Part shown: positions 8,286-16,753 of the stretch, one piece after another
Layout of the letters: every line of letters begins with the position of its first letter
How positions within the stretch are numbered: position 1 is the stretch's first letter
Program-made: the position numbers and the translations under genes
Notes under the pieces: model-generated
Database searches by the model: none
Seen by the model: only the letters and a program-made list of their open reading frames with translations
Told to the model about the DNA's origin: nothing
NCBI GenBank assembly: GCA_017450885.1
Contig: JAFSSR010000019.1
Span: 1-32,007 of the forward strand
Direction: 5' to 3'
From: Clostridia bacterium
GTDB lineage: Bacteria > Bacillota > Clostridia > Oscillospirales > CAG-272
DNA length: 32,007 nucleotides

Positions 8286-8632
8286 AAGACGGAGACCGGG
8301 TCGATCCTGACGCTGTTTTTTAACAGCGAGCTTCATTTTGAACTCCGGGAGACCTTGCGGGTCAAAGCGACCGGGAAAATAATTACCGCTTTCTCGGACA
8401 GAAGGCGCGGCGAATTAATCTTTGCGGGTCCGCCGCCGTCAAAAATAAAATAGAGGATTGTTTTACGGGACTGACCTTGGTCGGTCCCGTGTTTTTTCAT
8501 CCGTATGGATGCCGATTTCAGGGACGTTTGATCTCGGATATTCGTATTATTATCCCCGGCCGCCCTTTTACGACCTTTTACGCGTCGGGACGCGGATATA
8601 ATCAAGATATTAAAAAAGAAAGGACGCAAAAT
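8286..8632. other. Intergenic region before spoIIA
   Basis: No gene is supported. It holds a short hairpin at 8311-8328 (CGCTGTT/AACAGCG), the terminator at 8465-8497, and the spoIIA upstream region. TATAAT occurs at 8597-8602 but without a good -35 box. A sigma-H type promoter would be expected for spoIIA in this group, but I could not place one with confidence. CGCGTCGGGACGCG (8581-8594) is a near palindrome just before it. Confidence 0.4.
8465..8497 (+). terminator. Rho-independent terminator downstream of the LRR-SLH gene
   Basis: Eleven-base stem ACGGGACTGAC (8465-8475) with GTCGGTCCCGT (8480-8490) including one G-T wobble, loop CTTG, then GTTTTTT to 8497. It is about 180 bases past the stop codon and upstream of spoIIAA, so it separates the two transcription units. 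Confidence 0.8.
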
Positions 8633-8965
8633 ATGGACAAGATAAAATGCGATATCAAATACGCGGACGGCGAGCTGCGCGTCGAACTGTCCGGCGAGAT
8701 CGACCACCACACGGCGAAGGGACTGCGCGAGAGGATCGACACCGCCATATTCCTCTACCGCGCGGAGTCGGTGGTGCTCGGTCTGGGCGGAGTCGGGTTC
8801 ATGGACAGCGCGGGACTCGGTCTGATACTCGGCAGATACGCAAAGGTGCGCGAGCTGGGCGGGCGCCTGACCGTCGCCGATCCGACGCCGGAAGCGGAAA
8901 AAATACTCAGGCTTGCCGGAGCGGACAAGCTGGTGACAATAAAGAAAAGGGAGGCGGTAAAATGA
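8633..8965 (+). CDS. spoIIAA: Anti-sigma F factor antagonist SpoIIAA
   Basis: A 110-residue STAS-domain protein. When unphosphorylated it binds SpoIIAB and frees sigma F in the forespore. The phosphorylatable serine is S59 in the motif MDSAGLGLILGRY. Gene order and length match the classical spoIIA operon. The ATG at 8633 is preceded by AAAGGACG; an upstream in-frame extension exists but would add an unrelated GC-rich peptide overlapping the terminator. The stop overlaps the spoIIAB start by four bases (ATGA), which suggests translational coupling. Confidence 0.93.
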   Translation: MDKIKCDIKYADGELRVELSGEIDHHTAKGLRERIDTAIFLYRAESVVLGLGGVGFMDSAGLGLILGRYAKVRELGGRLTVADPTPEAEKILRLAGADKLVTIKKREAVK

Positions 8966-9393
8966 AAAAGAAGCCTGTAAACGAGATGCGGCTCGAGCTC
9001 GACGCAAAGAGCGTCAACGAGAGCTTCGCAAGATACGCGGTGTCGGCGTTCATCTGCCCGCTCGATCCGACGGTAGGCGAGGTGGCAGACATCCGCACCG
9101 TCGTTTCGGAGGCGGTGACCAACTGCGTCGTCCACGCCTACCGCGAGACGGAGGGCAGGATCTACATAACGGTATCCTGGGACGACTCCCGGCGCGTTAA
9201 GATAAAAATCAAGGACAAGGGCTGCGGCATCGAGGATCTCGAACAGTCGATGCAGCCCTTCTGGTCGTCCGATCCGTCGGGCGAGCGGGGCGGCATGGGC
9301 TTTACCATAATGAGCTCCTTCACCGACAAGCTGACCGTCCGCACCGCAAAGGGCAAGGGCACGACGGTCACGATGGTCAAAAAACTGGTGTGA
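8962..9393 (+). CDS. spoIIAB: Anti-sigma F factor SpoIIAB
   Basis: A 143-residue GHKL-fold serine kinase and anti-sigma factor that holds sigma F inactive and phosphorylates SpoIIAA. The N-box is seen in SEAVTNCVVHAY (E50, N54), the G1 box in DKGCGIED and the G2-like glycine loop in SGERGGMGFTIM. The start has a GGGAGGCGG site and overlaps the spoIIAA stop. The stop overlaps the sigF GTG start by four bases. All three gene products are therefore probably made in fixed proportion. Confidence 0.94.
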   Translation: MKKKPVNEMRLELDAKSVNESFARYAVSAFICPLDPTVGEVADIRTVVSEAVTNCVVHAYRETEGRIYITVSWDDSRRVKIKIKDKGCGIEDLEQSMQPFWSSDPSGERGGMGFTIMSSFTDKLTVRTAKGKGTTVTMVKKLV

Positions 9394-10112
9394 GCGAGAG
9401 GGACGAAAACTCGGCTCTTCTTCTCGCGCTGAAAGACGGCGACGAAAGCGCGCTCGACGCCATAGTCGAGCGCAATATGGGGCTGGTCCGCTCCGCCGCC
9501 CTGCGGTTTACCGGACGGGGGATGGAGTACGACGACCTCGTGCAGACAGGCGTCATCGGCATGATAAAAGCGGCGCGCAGCTTCGACCCGTCCTTCGGCT
9601 GCGTCTTTTCGACCTACGCGGTCCCGCTTATCATCGGGGAGATAAAGCGCACCCTGCGCGACGACGGAACGGTAAAGATAGGACGCGAGCTCAAACGCCG
9701 CGCCGCTCTCGCGGCGAGGGCGAGGGAGCGGCTGGAAAACCGCCTCGGCAGAGAGCCGAGGCTTTCCGAGCTCGCCGAGGAGGCGGGCATGACTCCCGAT
9801 GAAACAGCCGAGGCGCTCGCCGCCTACTCTCCGGTGAGGTCGCTTTCGGAGCCCGCCGACGGCGAGGACGGCTGCGAGCTCGGCGGCATGATAGCCGATC
9901 CGGACGATCCCTACTCCCGCGTGTGCGAAAGGGAAGCGCTCGGGAGGGCGATCTCCGGGCTGGGCGAATTTGAAAGGAGGCTTGTCGATCTCCGTTTCAG
10001 GCGGGAGCTTTCGCAGAGCAGGGTGGGCGAGCTTCTGGGGGTCAGCCAGGTGCGCGTCTCCCGCTCCGAGAAGAAGATAATCGAAAAACTGCGCGCGGCG
10101 ATGGGCGGATAG
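9390..10112 (+). CDS. sigF: Sporulation sigma factor F
   Basis: A 240-residue sigma-70 family protein, third gene of the spoIIA operon, so sigma F (SpoIIAC) is the best call; sigma G is closely related but is normally elsewhere. Region 2 is clear (MEYDDLVQTGVIGMIKAA, then FDPSFGCVFSTYAVPLIIGEIKR). A region 3 helix pair (EPRLSELAEEAGM) and a C-terminal region 4 (ELSQSRVGELLGVSQVRVSR) follow. The GTG start at 9390 overlaps the spoIIAB stop and has no obvious ribosome binding site, so it probably depends on re-initiation by ribosomes finishing spoIIAB. Confidence 0.92.
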   Translation: MSERDENSALLLALKDGDESALDAIVERNMGLVRSAALRFTGRGMEYDDLVQTGVIGMIKAARSFDPSFGCVFSTYAVPLIIGEIKRTLRDDGTVKIGRELKRRAALAARARERLENRLGREPRLSELAEEAGMTPDETAEALAAYSPVRSLSEPADGEDGCELGGMIADPDDPYSRVCEREALGRAISGLGEFERRLVDLRFRRELSQSRVGELLGVSQVRVSRSEKKIIEKLRAAMGG

Positions 10113-10168
10113 GCGAGCCCGGCTGAAAATTAATTAAAAGTTTACAATTACATATCTCAACTTTGGTA

Positions 10169-10197
10169 TTGACAAATCGTCGGGTATTATATATAAT
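10169..10197 (+). promoter_or_regulatory. Strong sigma-A promoter for yceD-rpmF
   Basis: A consensus -35 TTGACA (10169-10174) and a consensus -10 TATAAT (10192-10197) are separated by 17 bases. It lies about 45 bases upstream of the yceD start. It is the best promoter in the window, as expected for a ribosomal protein operon. Confidence 0.93.
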
Positions 10198-10242
10198 ATT
10201 TGGTGCATATTTTTCGGGACGTATCCGGAAAGGAAGCAGCGT

Positions 10243-10761
10243 ATGGAAAAATACGTCGACATTTCGCCTATTTTAGAGGGTTCGGCGGACAAGATCGGCT
10301 TTTCGTTCGAGTTCGAGGTACCGGACAGCTCGGAGTGGCGTGACGTCGCCTTTCCCACACCCGTTAGGGTGACCGGCAGTGTGACCGACACCGGTGGGTA
10401 TATCGAGTTGTCCTGCCATACCGACGTGGATTACGTCACCCCCTGCGCGCGCTGTCTGCGCGAGGTGCGGGGAACGCTCCATCTGGTATGGACAAAGGGC
10501 GTCGCCGTCGCGGGGACGCTGGTCAACGAGGATACCGACGATTACGTGCTCGCCGAAAACGGCAGGATAGAGGTCTTTACCCCGCTTGCCGAGCAGATCG
10601 TTCTTGAGTTTCCCGCAAAGGTCCTGTGCAAGCCTGATTGCAAGGGACTTTGCTCCAAATGCGGGAAGGACCTGAACGAGGGCGAGTGTTCCTGCCCGAA
10701 AAAAGAGATCGATCCGCGTCTCGCCGCGCTGGCGAAGATACGCGATCAGCTCGACGATTGA
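10243..10761 (+). CDS. yceD: YceD/DUF177 family protein
   Basis: A 172-residue DUF177 protein, the usual upstream partner of rpmF; the family is linked to large-subunit rRNA accumulation. It has the CARCLREV motif (C68, C71) and a C-terminal cysteine cluster starting at C129 (CKPDCKGLCSKCGKDL, then CSCPKK), ending with the typical DPRLAALAKI. The cysteines could bind a metal. The start at 10243 follows AAAGGA and lies just downstream of a strong promoter. rpmF follows 40 bases later. Confidence 0.88.
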   Translation: MEKYVDISPILEGSADKIGFSFEFEVPDSSEWRDVAFPTPVRVTGSVTDTGGYIELSCHTDVDYVTPCARCLREVRGTLHLVWTKGVAVAGTLVNEDTDDYVLAENGRIEVFTPLAEQIVLEFPAKVLCKPDCKGLCSKCGKDLNEGECSCPKKEIDPRLAALAKIRDQLDD

Positions 10762-10801
10762 TAATGAAACAGTAAGATAACTACAGAGGAGGATAAAAAA
10801 G

Positions 10802-10984
10802 ATGGCAGTACCGAAGAGAAAGGTTTCCAAATCGAGAAGAGACCTCAGACGTTCCAACAACTCCAAGCTCGAAGCGCCCACCCTCGTAAAATGCCCCAAG
10901 TGCGGCGAGTACAATCTTGCCCACAGAGTTTGCAAGGCGTGCGGCACTTACGCCGGCAAAGAGATAATCAAGACCGAGGCGTAA
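10802..10984 (+). CDS. rpmF: 50S ribosomal protein L32
   Basis: A 60-residue L32. It has the basic N-terminus [19 protein letters not shown] and two CxxC pairs (CPKCGEYN and CKACGTY) that form the zinc-binding type. A strong GAGGAGG site precedes the ATG. It is co-transcribed with yceD and followed by a terminator at 11003. Confidence 0.97.
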   Translation: MAVPKRKVSKSRRDLRRSNNSKLEAPTLVKCPKCGEYNLAHRVCKACGTYAGKEIIKTEA

Positions 10985-11002
10985 TTATTTGCAAAGGTTA
11001 GG

Positions 11003-11046
11003 GGCGTGTCTATACGCTTTTGCGTATAAACGCGCCTTTATTTTTA
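11003..11046 (+). terminator. Terminator of yceD-rpmF
   Basis: Stem GGCGTGTCTATACGC (11003-11017) with GCGTATAAACGCGCC (11022-11036), a TTTT loop, one wobble and one mismatch, followed by TTTATTTTT. It ends only eight bases before the DUF512 start, so some read-through may supply that gene, for which no separate good promoter was found. Confidence 0.75.
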
Positions 11047-11053
11047 CGAGAAC

Positions 11054-12364
11054 ATGGTCGAAGTAACGGCGGTCGAAAAGGGGTCTCCCGCGTCCCGCGC
11101 GGGGCTTCTCCCCGGGGATTATATCATCTCGATAGACGGGCACGAGATAAACGACGTGCTCGACTACCGGTATTATCTCACTCCGCGCGCGGTCAAGCTG
11201 AAGATACACCGCGGCCCGGAGCTTTTTGACGTTACGGTACATAAGGAGGAGTACGCGGACATAGGTCTCGGATTTTCGAGCTACCTTATGGACCGGAGCC
11301 GGACCTGCCGCAACAACTGCATTTTCTGCTTTATCGACCAAAACCCGCCGGGAATGCGCGACACCGTGTATTTTAAAGACGACGACTCGCGTATGTCCTT
11401 CCTCACGGGGAGCTACATAACGCTTACAAATCTGTCGGACAAGGACGTCGATCGCATAATCGAAATGAAGATGTCGCCGGTCAACGTCTCGGTCCACACG
11501 ACCGACCCGGCTCTGCGCTGCGAGATGATGAAAAACCGCTTCGCGGGCGACTCGCTCCGGCATATGTACCGTATGGCGGAGGCGGGGACAGAGCTCCATT
11601 GTCAGATCGTGCTCTGCCGCGGGATAAACGACGGCGCGGCGCTCGACCGCACCATATCCGATCTCGCCGCGCTCGCCCCGGCGGTCAAAAGCGTCTCCGT
11701 GGTGCCGGCGGGACTGACGAAGCACCGCGCCGGGCTCTATCCGCTGACTCCGTTCACCCCGGAGGAATGCGGAGCGGTCATCGCGCAGGTCGACGCGGCG
11801 AGGGAGAAGTGCAGGGCGGCTCACGGGAGCGGGATCTTCTGCTGTTCGGACGAATTTTACCTCAAAGCGGGGATACCCCTGCCGGACGCGGACTACTATG
11901 AAGATTACCCGCAGCTCGAAAACGGGGTCGGAATGATCCGCTCGATGGGCGACGAGTTCCGCCGTGCGGTCGAATTTGCCGGCGAGGATTTCGACCTTTC
12001 AAAAAAGCGCCGCTGCTCGGTCGCCACGGGGCACGCGGCGTACGGTTTCATAAAGTCGCTCGCCGACGAGCTTTGCCGTATTTCTCCCGCGCTCGAGATG
12101 AACGTCTACCGTATAGACAACGAGTTTTTCGGCCCCGAGATAACCGTGGCGGGACTTGTGACCGGCGGAGATCTTATCAGCCAGCTGAAAGGCAGAGAGC
12201 TGGGCGATAGGCTTTTTATCCCGAGCGTCATGCTCAGATACGAAAACGACCTCTTCCTCGACGACGTCAGTCTCGAAGACGCCGAGAGGGAGCTGGGAGT
12301 AAAGATAGTATACGTTAACAACGACGGATACGAATTCGTCAACGCGATATTAGGAGGTGACTGA
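11054..12364 (+). CDS. DUF512 family radical-SAM-like protein with PDZ domain
   Basis: A 436-residue protein of the DUF512 family. Residues ~1-65 form a PDZ-like domain (VEKGSPASRAGLLPGDYIIS). An iron-sulfur cluster motif follows, C85-x3-C89-x2-C92 (CRNNCIFCFIDQNPPGMR), as in radical SAM enzymes. The C-terminal part has family motifs ATGHAAYGF and FFGPEITVAGLVTGGDL. The reaction is unknown. The start is the ATG at 11054 with only a weak GAG upstream. It ends one base before the der start and shares the AGGAGG region used by der. The order DUF512-der-plsY recurs in Clostridia, hinting at ribosome or envelope housekeeping. Confidence 0.88.
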   Translation: MVEVTAVEKGSPASRAGLLPGDYIISIDGHEINDVLDYRYYLTPRAVKLKIHRGPELFDVTVHKEEYADIGLGFSSYLMDRSRTCRNNCIFCFIDQNPPGMRDTVYFKDDDSRMSFLTGSYITLTNLSDKDVDRIIEMKMSPVNVSVHTTDPALRCEMMKNRFAGDSLRHMYRMAEAGTELHCQIVLCRGINDGAALDRTISDLAALAPAVKSVSVVPAGLTKHRAGLYPLTPFTPEECGAVIAQVDAAREKCRAAHGSGIFCCSDEFYLKAGIPLPDADYYEDYPQLENGVGMIRSMGDEFRRAVEFAGEDFDLSKKRRCSVATGHAAYGFIKSLADELCRISPALEMNVYRIDNEFFGPEITVAGLVTGGDLISQLKGRELGDRLFIPSVMLRYENDLFLDDVSLEDAERELGVKIVYVNNDGYEFVNAILGGD

Positions 12365-12365
12365 A

Positions 12366-13733
12366 ATGCCTCAACCGGTAATAGCGATAGTGGGACGCCC
12401 CAACGTGGGCAAGAGCACCCTTTTCAATAAACTGACCGGGACCAGGATGGCTATAGTCGAGGATACTCCGGGCGTCACCCGCGACCGCATCTACTGCGAG
12501 ACCGAGTGGAACGGCAGGAGCCTCATGCTTGTCGATACCGGCGGCATCGAGCCGCGCACCGACGACGCCATGCTCGCCCATATGCGGGTGCAGGCGGAGA
12601 TAGCCATAGAGACCTCGGACGTCATAGTTTTCATGACCGACGTGACCGCCGGCGTCACCGCCGACGACCGCGAGGTGGCGCATATGCTGCAGAAGAGCGG
12701 GAAGCCGCTCGTGCTGGCGGTAAACAAGTGCGACCGCACGGGAGAGCCGCCGCTCCAGTTTTACGAGTTTTACGAGCTGGGCATAGAGGGCGACCCCATC
12801 CCGGTCTCCTCTCTGCACGGCAGCGGATCGGGCGATCTGCTCGACCGGGTATGCGAGCTGCTCCCCGACGAAATCGAGGAGCCGGAGGAGGAAAAGGACA
12901 CCGTCAAGGTGGCTTTTATCGGCAAGCCGAACGCCGGAAAGAGCTCGATAATCAACCGCTTCCTCGGCGAGGACAGGCTGATAGTTTCCGATATCCCCGG
13001 CACTACCCGCGACTCGATCGACACTCTCGTCGTGAACGGGCACGGGAGGTACACCTTCATCGATACGGCGGGAATGCGCCGCCAGTCAAAGATCGACTCC
13101 AAGATAGAGCACTACAGCGTGCTCCGCGCAAAGCTCGCGGTCGACCGCGCCGACGTCTGCGTCATTATGGTGGACGGAGCCGCGGGCGTCTCGGAGCAGG
13201 ACGCGCGTATCGCCGGGATAGCTCACGAGGCGGGCAAGCCGTCGATCATCTGCGTCAACAAGTGGGATCTTGTGGAAAAGGACACCAACACCGCGTCCGA
13301 GTACACAAAGGACGTCTACGACACGCTCTCTTTCATGACCTACGCCCCGGTGGCGTTCGTCTCGGCTCTGACCGGACAGCGCACCGACCGGCTGTACGAT
13401 ATGATAAACTCGGTATACGCCATGTCGCACAAGCGGGTCACGACCGGTATGCTCAACGACGTGCTCAACGACGCGACGGCGCGCGTACAGCCTCCGTCCG
13501 ACAAGGGCAAGCGCCTGAAGATATACTATATGACCCAGAACGCGGTCGCTCCGCCCACCTTCGTCATATTCTGCAATTCGGCGGCGCTCTTCCATTTCTC
13601 CTATCAGCGATATATCGAAAACCAGCTCCGCACGGTATTCGGCTTTGAGGGCACTCCGATAAAGCTGATAATCCGCCAGAAGGGCGACGCCCCCGGAGAG
13701 ATCTCCGGAGAGATAAAGGAAAGGCAGGCGTAA
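12366..13733 (+). CDS. der: Ribosome assembly GTPase Der (EngA)
   Basis: A 455-residue tandem GTPase needed for 50S assembly. G domain 1 has GRPNVGKST (G10-T18), DTGGIE and NKCD. G domain 2 has GKPNAGKSS (from G186), DTAGMRR and NKWD. A KH-like C-terminal domain follows (about residues 345-440). I chose the ATG at 12366 with AGGAGG eight bases upstream; an in-frame GTG at 12357 lies inside that site and is unlikely. plsY starts three bases after the stop. Confidence 0.97.
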   Translation: MPQPVIAIVGRPNVGKSTLFNKLTGTRMAIVEDTPGVTRDRIYCETEWNGRSLMLVDTGGIEPRTDDAMLAHMRVQAEIAIETSDVIVFMTDVTAGVTADDREVAHMLQKSGKPLVLAVNKCDRTGEPPLQFYEFYELGIEGDPIPVSSLHGSGSGDLLDRVCELLPDEIEEPEEEKDTVKVAFIGKPNAGKSSIINRFLGEDRLIVSDIPGTTRDSIDTLVVNGHGRYTFIDTAGMRRQSKIDSKIEHYSVLRAKLAVDRADVCVIMVDGAAGVSEQDARIAGIAHEAGKPSIICVNKWDLVEKDTNTASEYTKDVYDTLSFMTYAPVAFVSALTGQRTDRLYDMINSVYAMSHKRVTTGMLNDVLNDATARVQPPSDKGKRLKIYYMTQNAVAPPTFVIFCNSAALFHFSYQRYIENQLRTVFGFEGTPIKLIIRQKGDAPGEISGEIKERQA

Positions 13734-13736
13734 AAA

Positions 13737-14498
13737 ATGCCGATAACCTTTGACAACCTCCGAATGTTCGGAATGTTCGGACTCAAGCTGTTCAGCTTCG
13801 ATACTGCGGGCGACGACGTGATCGTCGAGGTCCCCGCCGGCGTCACGACGTGGCTGATCCTCGCCTTCATCGGCGTCGGGATAATAGGCTACCTCCTCGG
13901 CACGCTCAATTTCGCCCTGATAATATCAAGGAAAAAGTATAACGAGGATATCCGTGATTACGGCAGCGGCAACGCCGGAATGACCAACATGATGCGCACC
14001 TACGGCAAAAAGACGGGTATAGTCACCTTCCTGCTCGACATCCTCAAAGCGGTGCTCGCCGTGGTGATCGGCTGGTTCGTCCTCGGCGAGGCGGGCGGAT
14101 ATTTCGCCGGCTTCTGCTGCGTGCTCGGTCACGCCTTCCCCGTGTGGTTCGGCTTCAAGGGCGGAAAGGGAGTCGCGGTTATGACCGGCGTCATCTTCAC
14201 GCTCGAGCCGTTGCTCGGCCTGCTCCTGCTTGCGATATTCATCGCCGTCGTTGCGTTCACCAAATACATCTCGCTCGGCTCGATAATGGCGGTGCTGGCG
14301 TACCCCCTTCTTCTCGGCAACATCTATAAGGCGATACACCGGAGCCGCTCGCCCTTCTTCTTCGTCGTTATGATCTGCGCCGTGCTGACCGCCTTTCTGG
14401 TGATCTTCCTGCACCGCTCCAACATGAAACGCATCCTCGATCACACCGAAAACAAGTTCTCGTTCAAGAGCAAGGGCGAGAAAAAAGAGAAGGAATAA
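13737..14498 (+). CDS. plsY: Glycerol-3-phosphate acyltransferase PlsY
   Basis: An integral membrane enzyme that transfers the acyl group from acyl-phosphate (made by PlsX or FakAB) to glycerol-3-phosphate. Motifs seen are the GSGNAGMTN loop, GHAFPVWFGFKGGKGVAV and several hydrophobic helices. At 253 residues it is longer than the usual ~200: about 40 residues precede the first membrane helix (MPITFDNLRMFGMFG and an acidic VIVEVPAG stretch), and a charged tail ends the protein. The gene immediately follows der. It completes the acyl-phosphate route begun at 606-5302. Confidence 0.93.
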   Translation: MPITFDNLRMFGMFGLKLFSFDTAGDDVIVEVPAGVTTWLILAFIGVGIIGYLLGTLNFALIISRKKYNEDIRDYGSGNAGMTNMMRTYGKKTGIVTFLLDILKAVLAVVIGWFVLGEAGGYFAGFCCVLGHAFPVWFGFKGGKGVAVMTGVIFTLEPLLGLLLLAIFIAVVAFTKYISLGSIMAVLAYPLLLGNIYKAIHRSRSPFFFVVMICAVLTAFLVIFLHRSNMKRILDHTENKFSFKSKGEKKEKE

Positions 14499-14516
14499 AA
14501 AAATTTAAAAAAACTA

Positions 14517-14545
14517 TTGCATTTTTCGGCGGAATATGATATACT
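14517..14545 (+). promoter_or_regulatory. Sigma-A promoter for rpmB
   Basis: TTGCAT (14517-14522) and TATACT (14540-14545) are separated by 17 bases, in the AT-rich gap after plsY and about 68 bases before rpmB. Confidence 0.75.
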
Positions 14546-14612
14546 AATTCCCGCGCTATGCAAAAAGAACGAAAAAAGTACGAAAAAGTAACCGTAATGG
14601 AGGGATAGATAA

Positions 14613-14801
14613 ATGGCAAAATGCAGTGTATGCGGCAAGGGCGTGACCTTCGGTCACAACGTCTCCCACTCCAACCGCAAGACCAACAGAATGTGGAAGC
14701 CCAATATCCGCAAGGTCAAGGCTAACGTCAACGGGACTGTCAAGACGGTCGCCGTTTGTTCCCGTTGCCTGCGCTCCGGCAAGGTCTCCAGAGCCGTTTA
14801 A
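14613..14801 (+). CDS. rpmB: 50S ribosomal protein L28
   Basis: A 62-residue L28 of the zinc-binding type: CSVCGKG near the N-terminus and CSRCLRSG near the C-terminus, with the family stretch GHNVSHSNRKTNRMWKPNI between them. A GGAGGG site precedes the ATG. It is monocistronic, with its own promoter and terminator. Confidence 0.97.
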   Translation: MAKCSVCGKGVTFGHNVSHSNRKTNRMWKPNIRKVKANVNGTVKTVAVCSRCLRSGKVSRAV

Positions 14802-14819
14802 TTCAGTCACAGAGTCTTT

Positions 14820-14854
14820 TTAAGGATGGCAGACGCCATCCTTAATTTGTTTTT
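14820..14854 (+). terminator. Terminator of rpmB
   Basis: Perfect stem TTAAGGATGGC (14820-14830) with GCCATCCTTAA (14835-14845), loop AGAC, then a T-rich run to 14854. Confidence 0.88.
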
Positions 14855-14868
14855 CCGGGGTAACGGAT

Positions 14869-15561
14869 ATGAAACTCATCCTCTGCGGCGCGGATATGCC
14901 GCAATTCTACAGAAAAAAGCTGGAAAACTACGCCGACCGGGTCGCCTGTATGCCGGAGTATCCGGAGATAAAGGGATCGACGTCAACACATCCCGATATG
15001 CTCGGGTACGCGGCGGGGAACAGGCTCTTTATCGCGCGGGACTTCTATCTGCGCCGCCGCGCTTTCTTCGACTCGCTCGGCTGCGAGATAGTTCCCTGCA
15101 AAGTCGCCTACGGAGAGTATCCCCGCGACGTGTATTTCAACGTGTTCGCCGTCGGGGGAACGCTTTTCGGCAGGACGGATATGACCCCGCCCGAGATCAC
15201 GGGCATATATAATAAATGTATTATAATTAAACAGGGGTACGCGAAATGCTCGACCCTTCTCCTCGGCGCGGCGGGCGTCACGGCGGATAAAGGGATAGCC
15301 GACGCGCTTGCCGGGAACGGTTCCGACGCGCTTCTTATCCCGCCCGGCGGAGTGAGCTTGAGAGGCTACGGATACGGTTTTATCGGCGGAGCCTGCGTCA
15401 CGCCGGACGGAGCGACCCTCCTTCCCGCGGGCGATCTCGACACCCATCCCGACGCCGGAAGGATCCGCGCTTTCGCCGCCGACCACGGCTTTAAGACAGA
15501 CAACGGGATCCCCGGCGATCCTCTCCTCGACTGCGGGGGGATACTTATACTTGAAATATGA
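14869..15561 (+). CDS. DUF6873-like protein (predicted GME fold)
   Basis: A 230-residue soluble protein resembling the DUF6873 family, assigned a fold like guanidino-group-modifying enzymes. Visible features are an N-terminal ILCGADMP strand, STHPDM, a PRDVYFNVFAVGG block, KQGYAKCSTLL (a possible active-site Cys) and a C-terminal GYGFIGGACV then DCGGILILEI. No signal peptide or membrane segment is seen. A GGGG site lies eight bases before the ATG. It ends eight bases before the azlC start, so the three genes to 16607 are probably co-transcribed. The substrate is unknown; the fold name is from memory of the family. Confidence 0.65.
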   Translation: MKLILCGADMPQFYRKKLENYADRVACMPEYPEIKGSTSTHPDMLGYAAGNRLFIARDFYLRRRAFFDSLGCEIVPCKVAYGEYPRDVYFNVFAVGGTLFGRTDMTPPEITGIYNKCIIIKQGYAKCSTLLLGAAGVTADKGIADALAGNGSDALLIPPGGVSLRGYGYGFIGGACVTPDGATLLPAGDLDTHPDAGRIRAFAADHGFKTDNGIPGDPLLDCGGILILEI

Positions 15562-15568
15562 GCGAGAT

Positions 15569-16279
15569 ATGGAAAAGAAAAAACTGATCCCTCACGCCTT
15601 CCGGCTGACCCTGCCCGTTATGTTCGGGTATCTGGTCATGGGATGCGCCTTCGGGATAATAATTCATACAAAAGGATATAACTTCATATGGGCGTTCGTC
15701 ATCAGCCTGACCTGCTACTCCGGCTCGATGCAGTTCGTCCTCGCCGACCTGCTCGGCGCCGCCGCCCCGCTGCCGTCTGTCGCGCTGATGACGCTGGCGG
15801 TGCAGATCCGCCACGTTTTCTACGGGCTCTCTCTTGTGGACGACTACAAAAAGTGCGGCAAAAAGAAGTATCTTATGATGCAGCAGCTCACCGACGAGAC
15901 GTATTCCCTCCAATGCTCGCTCACCGTTCCCGACGGGATGGACGAGGGCAGGCTGCGCTTCGCCGTTTCGATGTTCGATCACCTCTACTGGATGGCGGGA
16001 TGCACCCTCGGCGCCGTCGCCGGAGCGCTCATTCCATTTGACTTCGAGGGGGCGGATTTCGCCATGACCGCTCTCTTCGTGGTCATTTTCGTCGAACAGT
16101 GGCGCTCCTTCGGCACTCACGTCCCGGCGCTCATCGGCGCGGGATCGGCTGTCGTCTGCCTGCTTATATTCGGAGCCGACGGCTTCATCTTCCCGGCGCT
16201 TTCCGCCGCCACTCTCGCTCTGCTGGCGCTCAGACCCGTCCTCTCGAAAAAGACGAAGGAGGGTGATGAAAATGCCTGA
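15569..16279 (+). CDS. azlC: AzlC family branched-chain amino acid exporter, large subunit
   Basis: A 236-residue integral membrane protein of the AzlC family. The signature LPVMFGYLVMGCAFGI, then SGSMQFVLADLL and RHVFYGLSLVDDYK, is typical. It normally works with the small AzlD protein to export branched-chain amino acids and analogues. I chose the ATG at 15569; a TTG at 15551 inside the preceding gene is possible but less likely. The end overlaps azlD by eight bases. Confidence 0.85.
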   Translation: MEKKKLIPHAFRLTLPVMFGYLVMGCAFGIIIHTKGYNFIWAFVISLTCYSGSMQFVLADLLGAAAPLPSVALMTLAVQIRHVFYGLSLVDDYKKCGKKKYLMMQQLTDETYSLQCSLTVPDGMDEGRLRFAVSMFDHLYWMAGCTLGAVAGALIPFDFEGADFAMTALFVVIFVEQWRSFGTHVPALIGAGSAVVCLLIFGADGFIFPALSAATLALLALRPVLSKKTKEGDENA

Positions 16280-16607
16280 AAGACTCGGATTTTTCAACTC
16301 CGCTGTGATGATCGCCCTCGTCGCCGCCATCACCTTCATACTCCGCGCCGCGCCGTTCGCCCTTTTCGGAGGGAGGAGGAAGACCCCCGCCGTAATAATC
16401 TATCTCGGCGGCGTCCTGCCTCCGGCGATAATCGCCGCGCTGGTCGTATACTGCCTGCGTTCGACCGACTTCACCGTTCACCCCTACGGTCTGCCGGGTA
16501 TCGCCTCGGTAATCGTTGTCGCGCTCCTGCATATCTGGCGCAAGAACACGCTTTTGAGCATACTCGGAGGAACCGTCCTTTATATGACGCTCATCCGCGT
16601 GGTTTGA
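16272..16607 (+). CDS. azlD: AzlD family branched-chain amino acid transport subunit
   Basis: A 111-residue membrane protein with about four helices and the family pattern FILRAAPFALFG, then YLGGVLPPAIIAALVVYCL. Three starts are possible (GTG 16263, ATG 16266, ATG 16272). The AGGAGGG at 16257-16263 is best placed for ATG 16272. It overlaps azlC, which supports a two-part transporter. Confidence 0.85.
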   Translation: MPERLGFFNSAVMIALVAAITFILRAAPFALFGGRRKTPAVIIYLGGVLPPAIIAALVVYCLRSTDFTVHPYGLPGIASVIVVALLHIWRKNTLLSILGGTVLYMTLIRVV

Positions 16608-16629
16608 GCGCCCCGACGCGCTGATCGTA

Positions 16630-16673
16630 CGCCCGTCTCCCGGTAAATGCCGGCAGGCGGGCGCTTTATTTTG
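16630..16673 (+). terminator. Terminator after azlD
   Basis: Outer stem CGCCCG (16630-16635) with CGGGCG (16658-16663) and an inner CCGG/CCGG stem, followed by CTTTATTTTG. It lies 22 bases past the azlD stop. Confidence 0.75.
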
Positions 16674-16753
16674 TTAAAGCGATAAATTCATAAAATGTCC
16701 ACATTCAATTCACAAAAAATTGGAAAATTATTAAAGAAATTTTCAAAAATATG

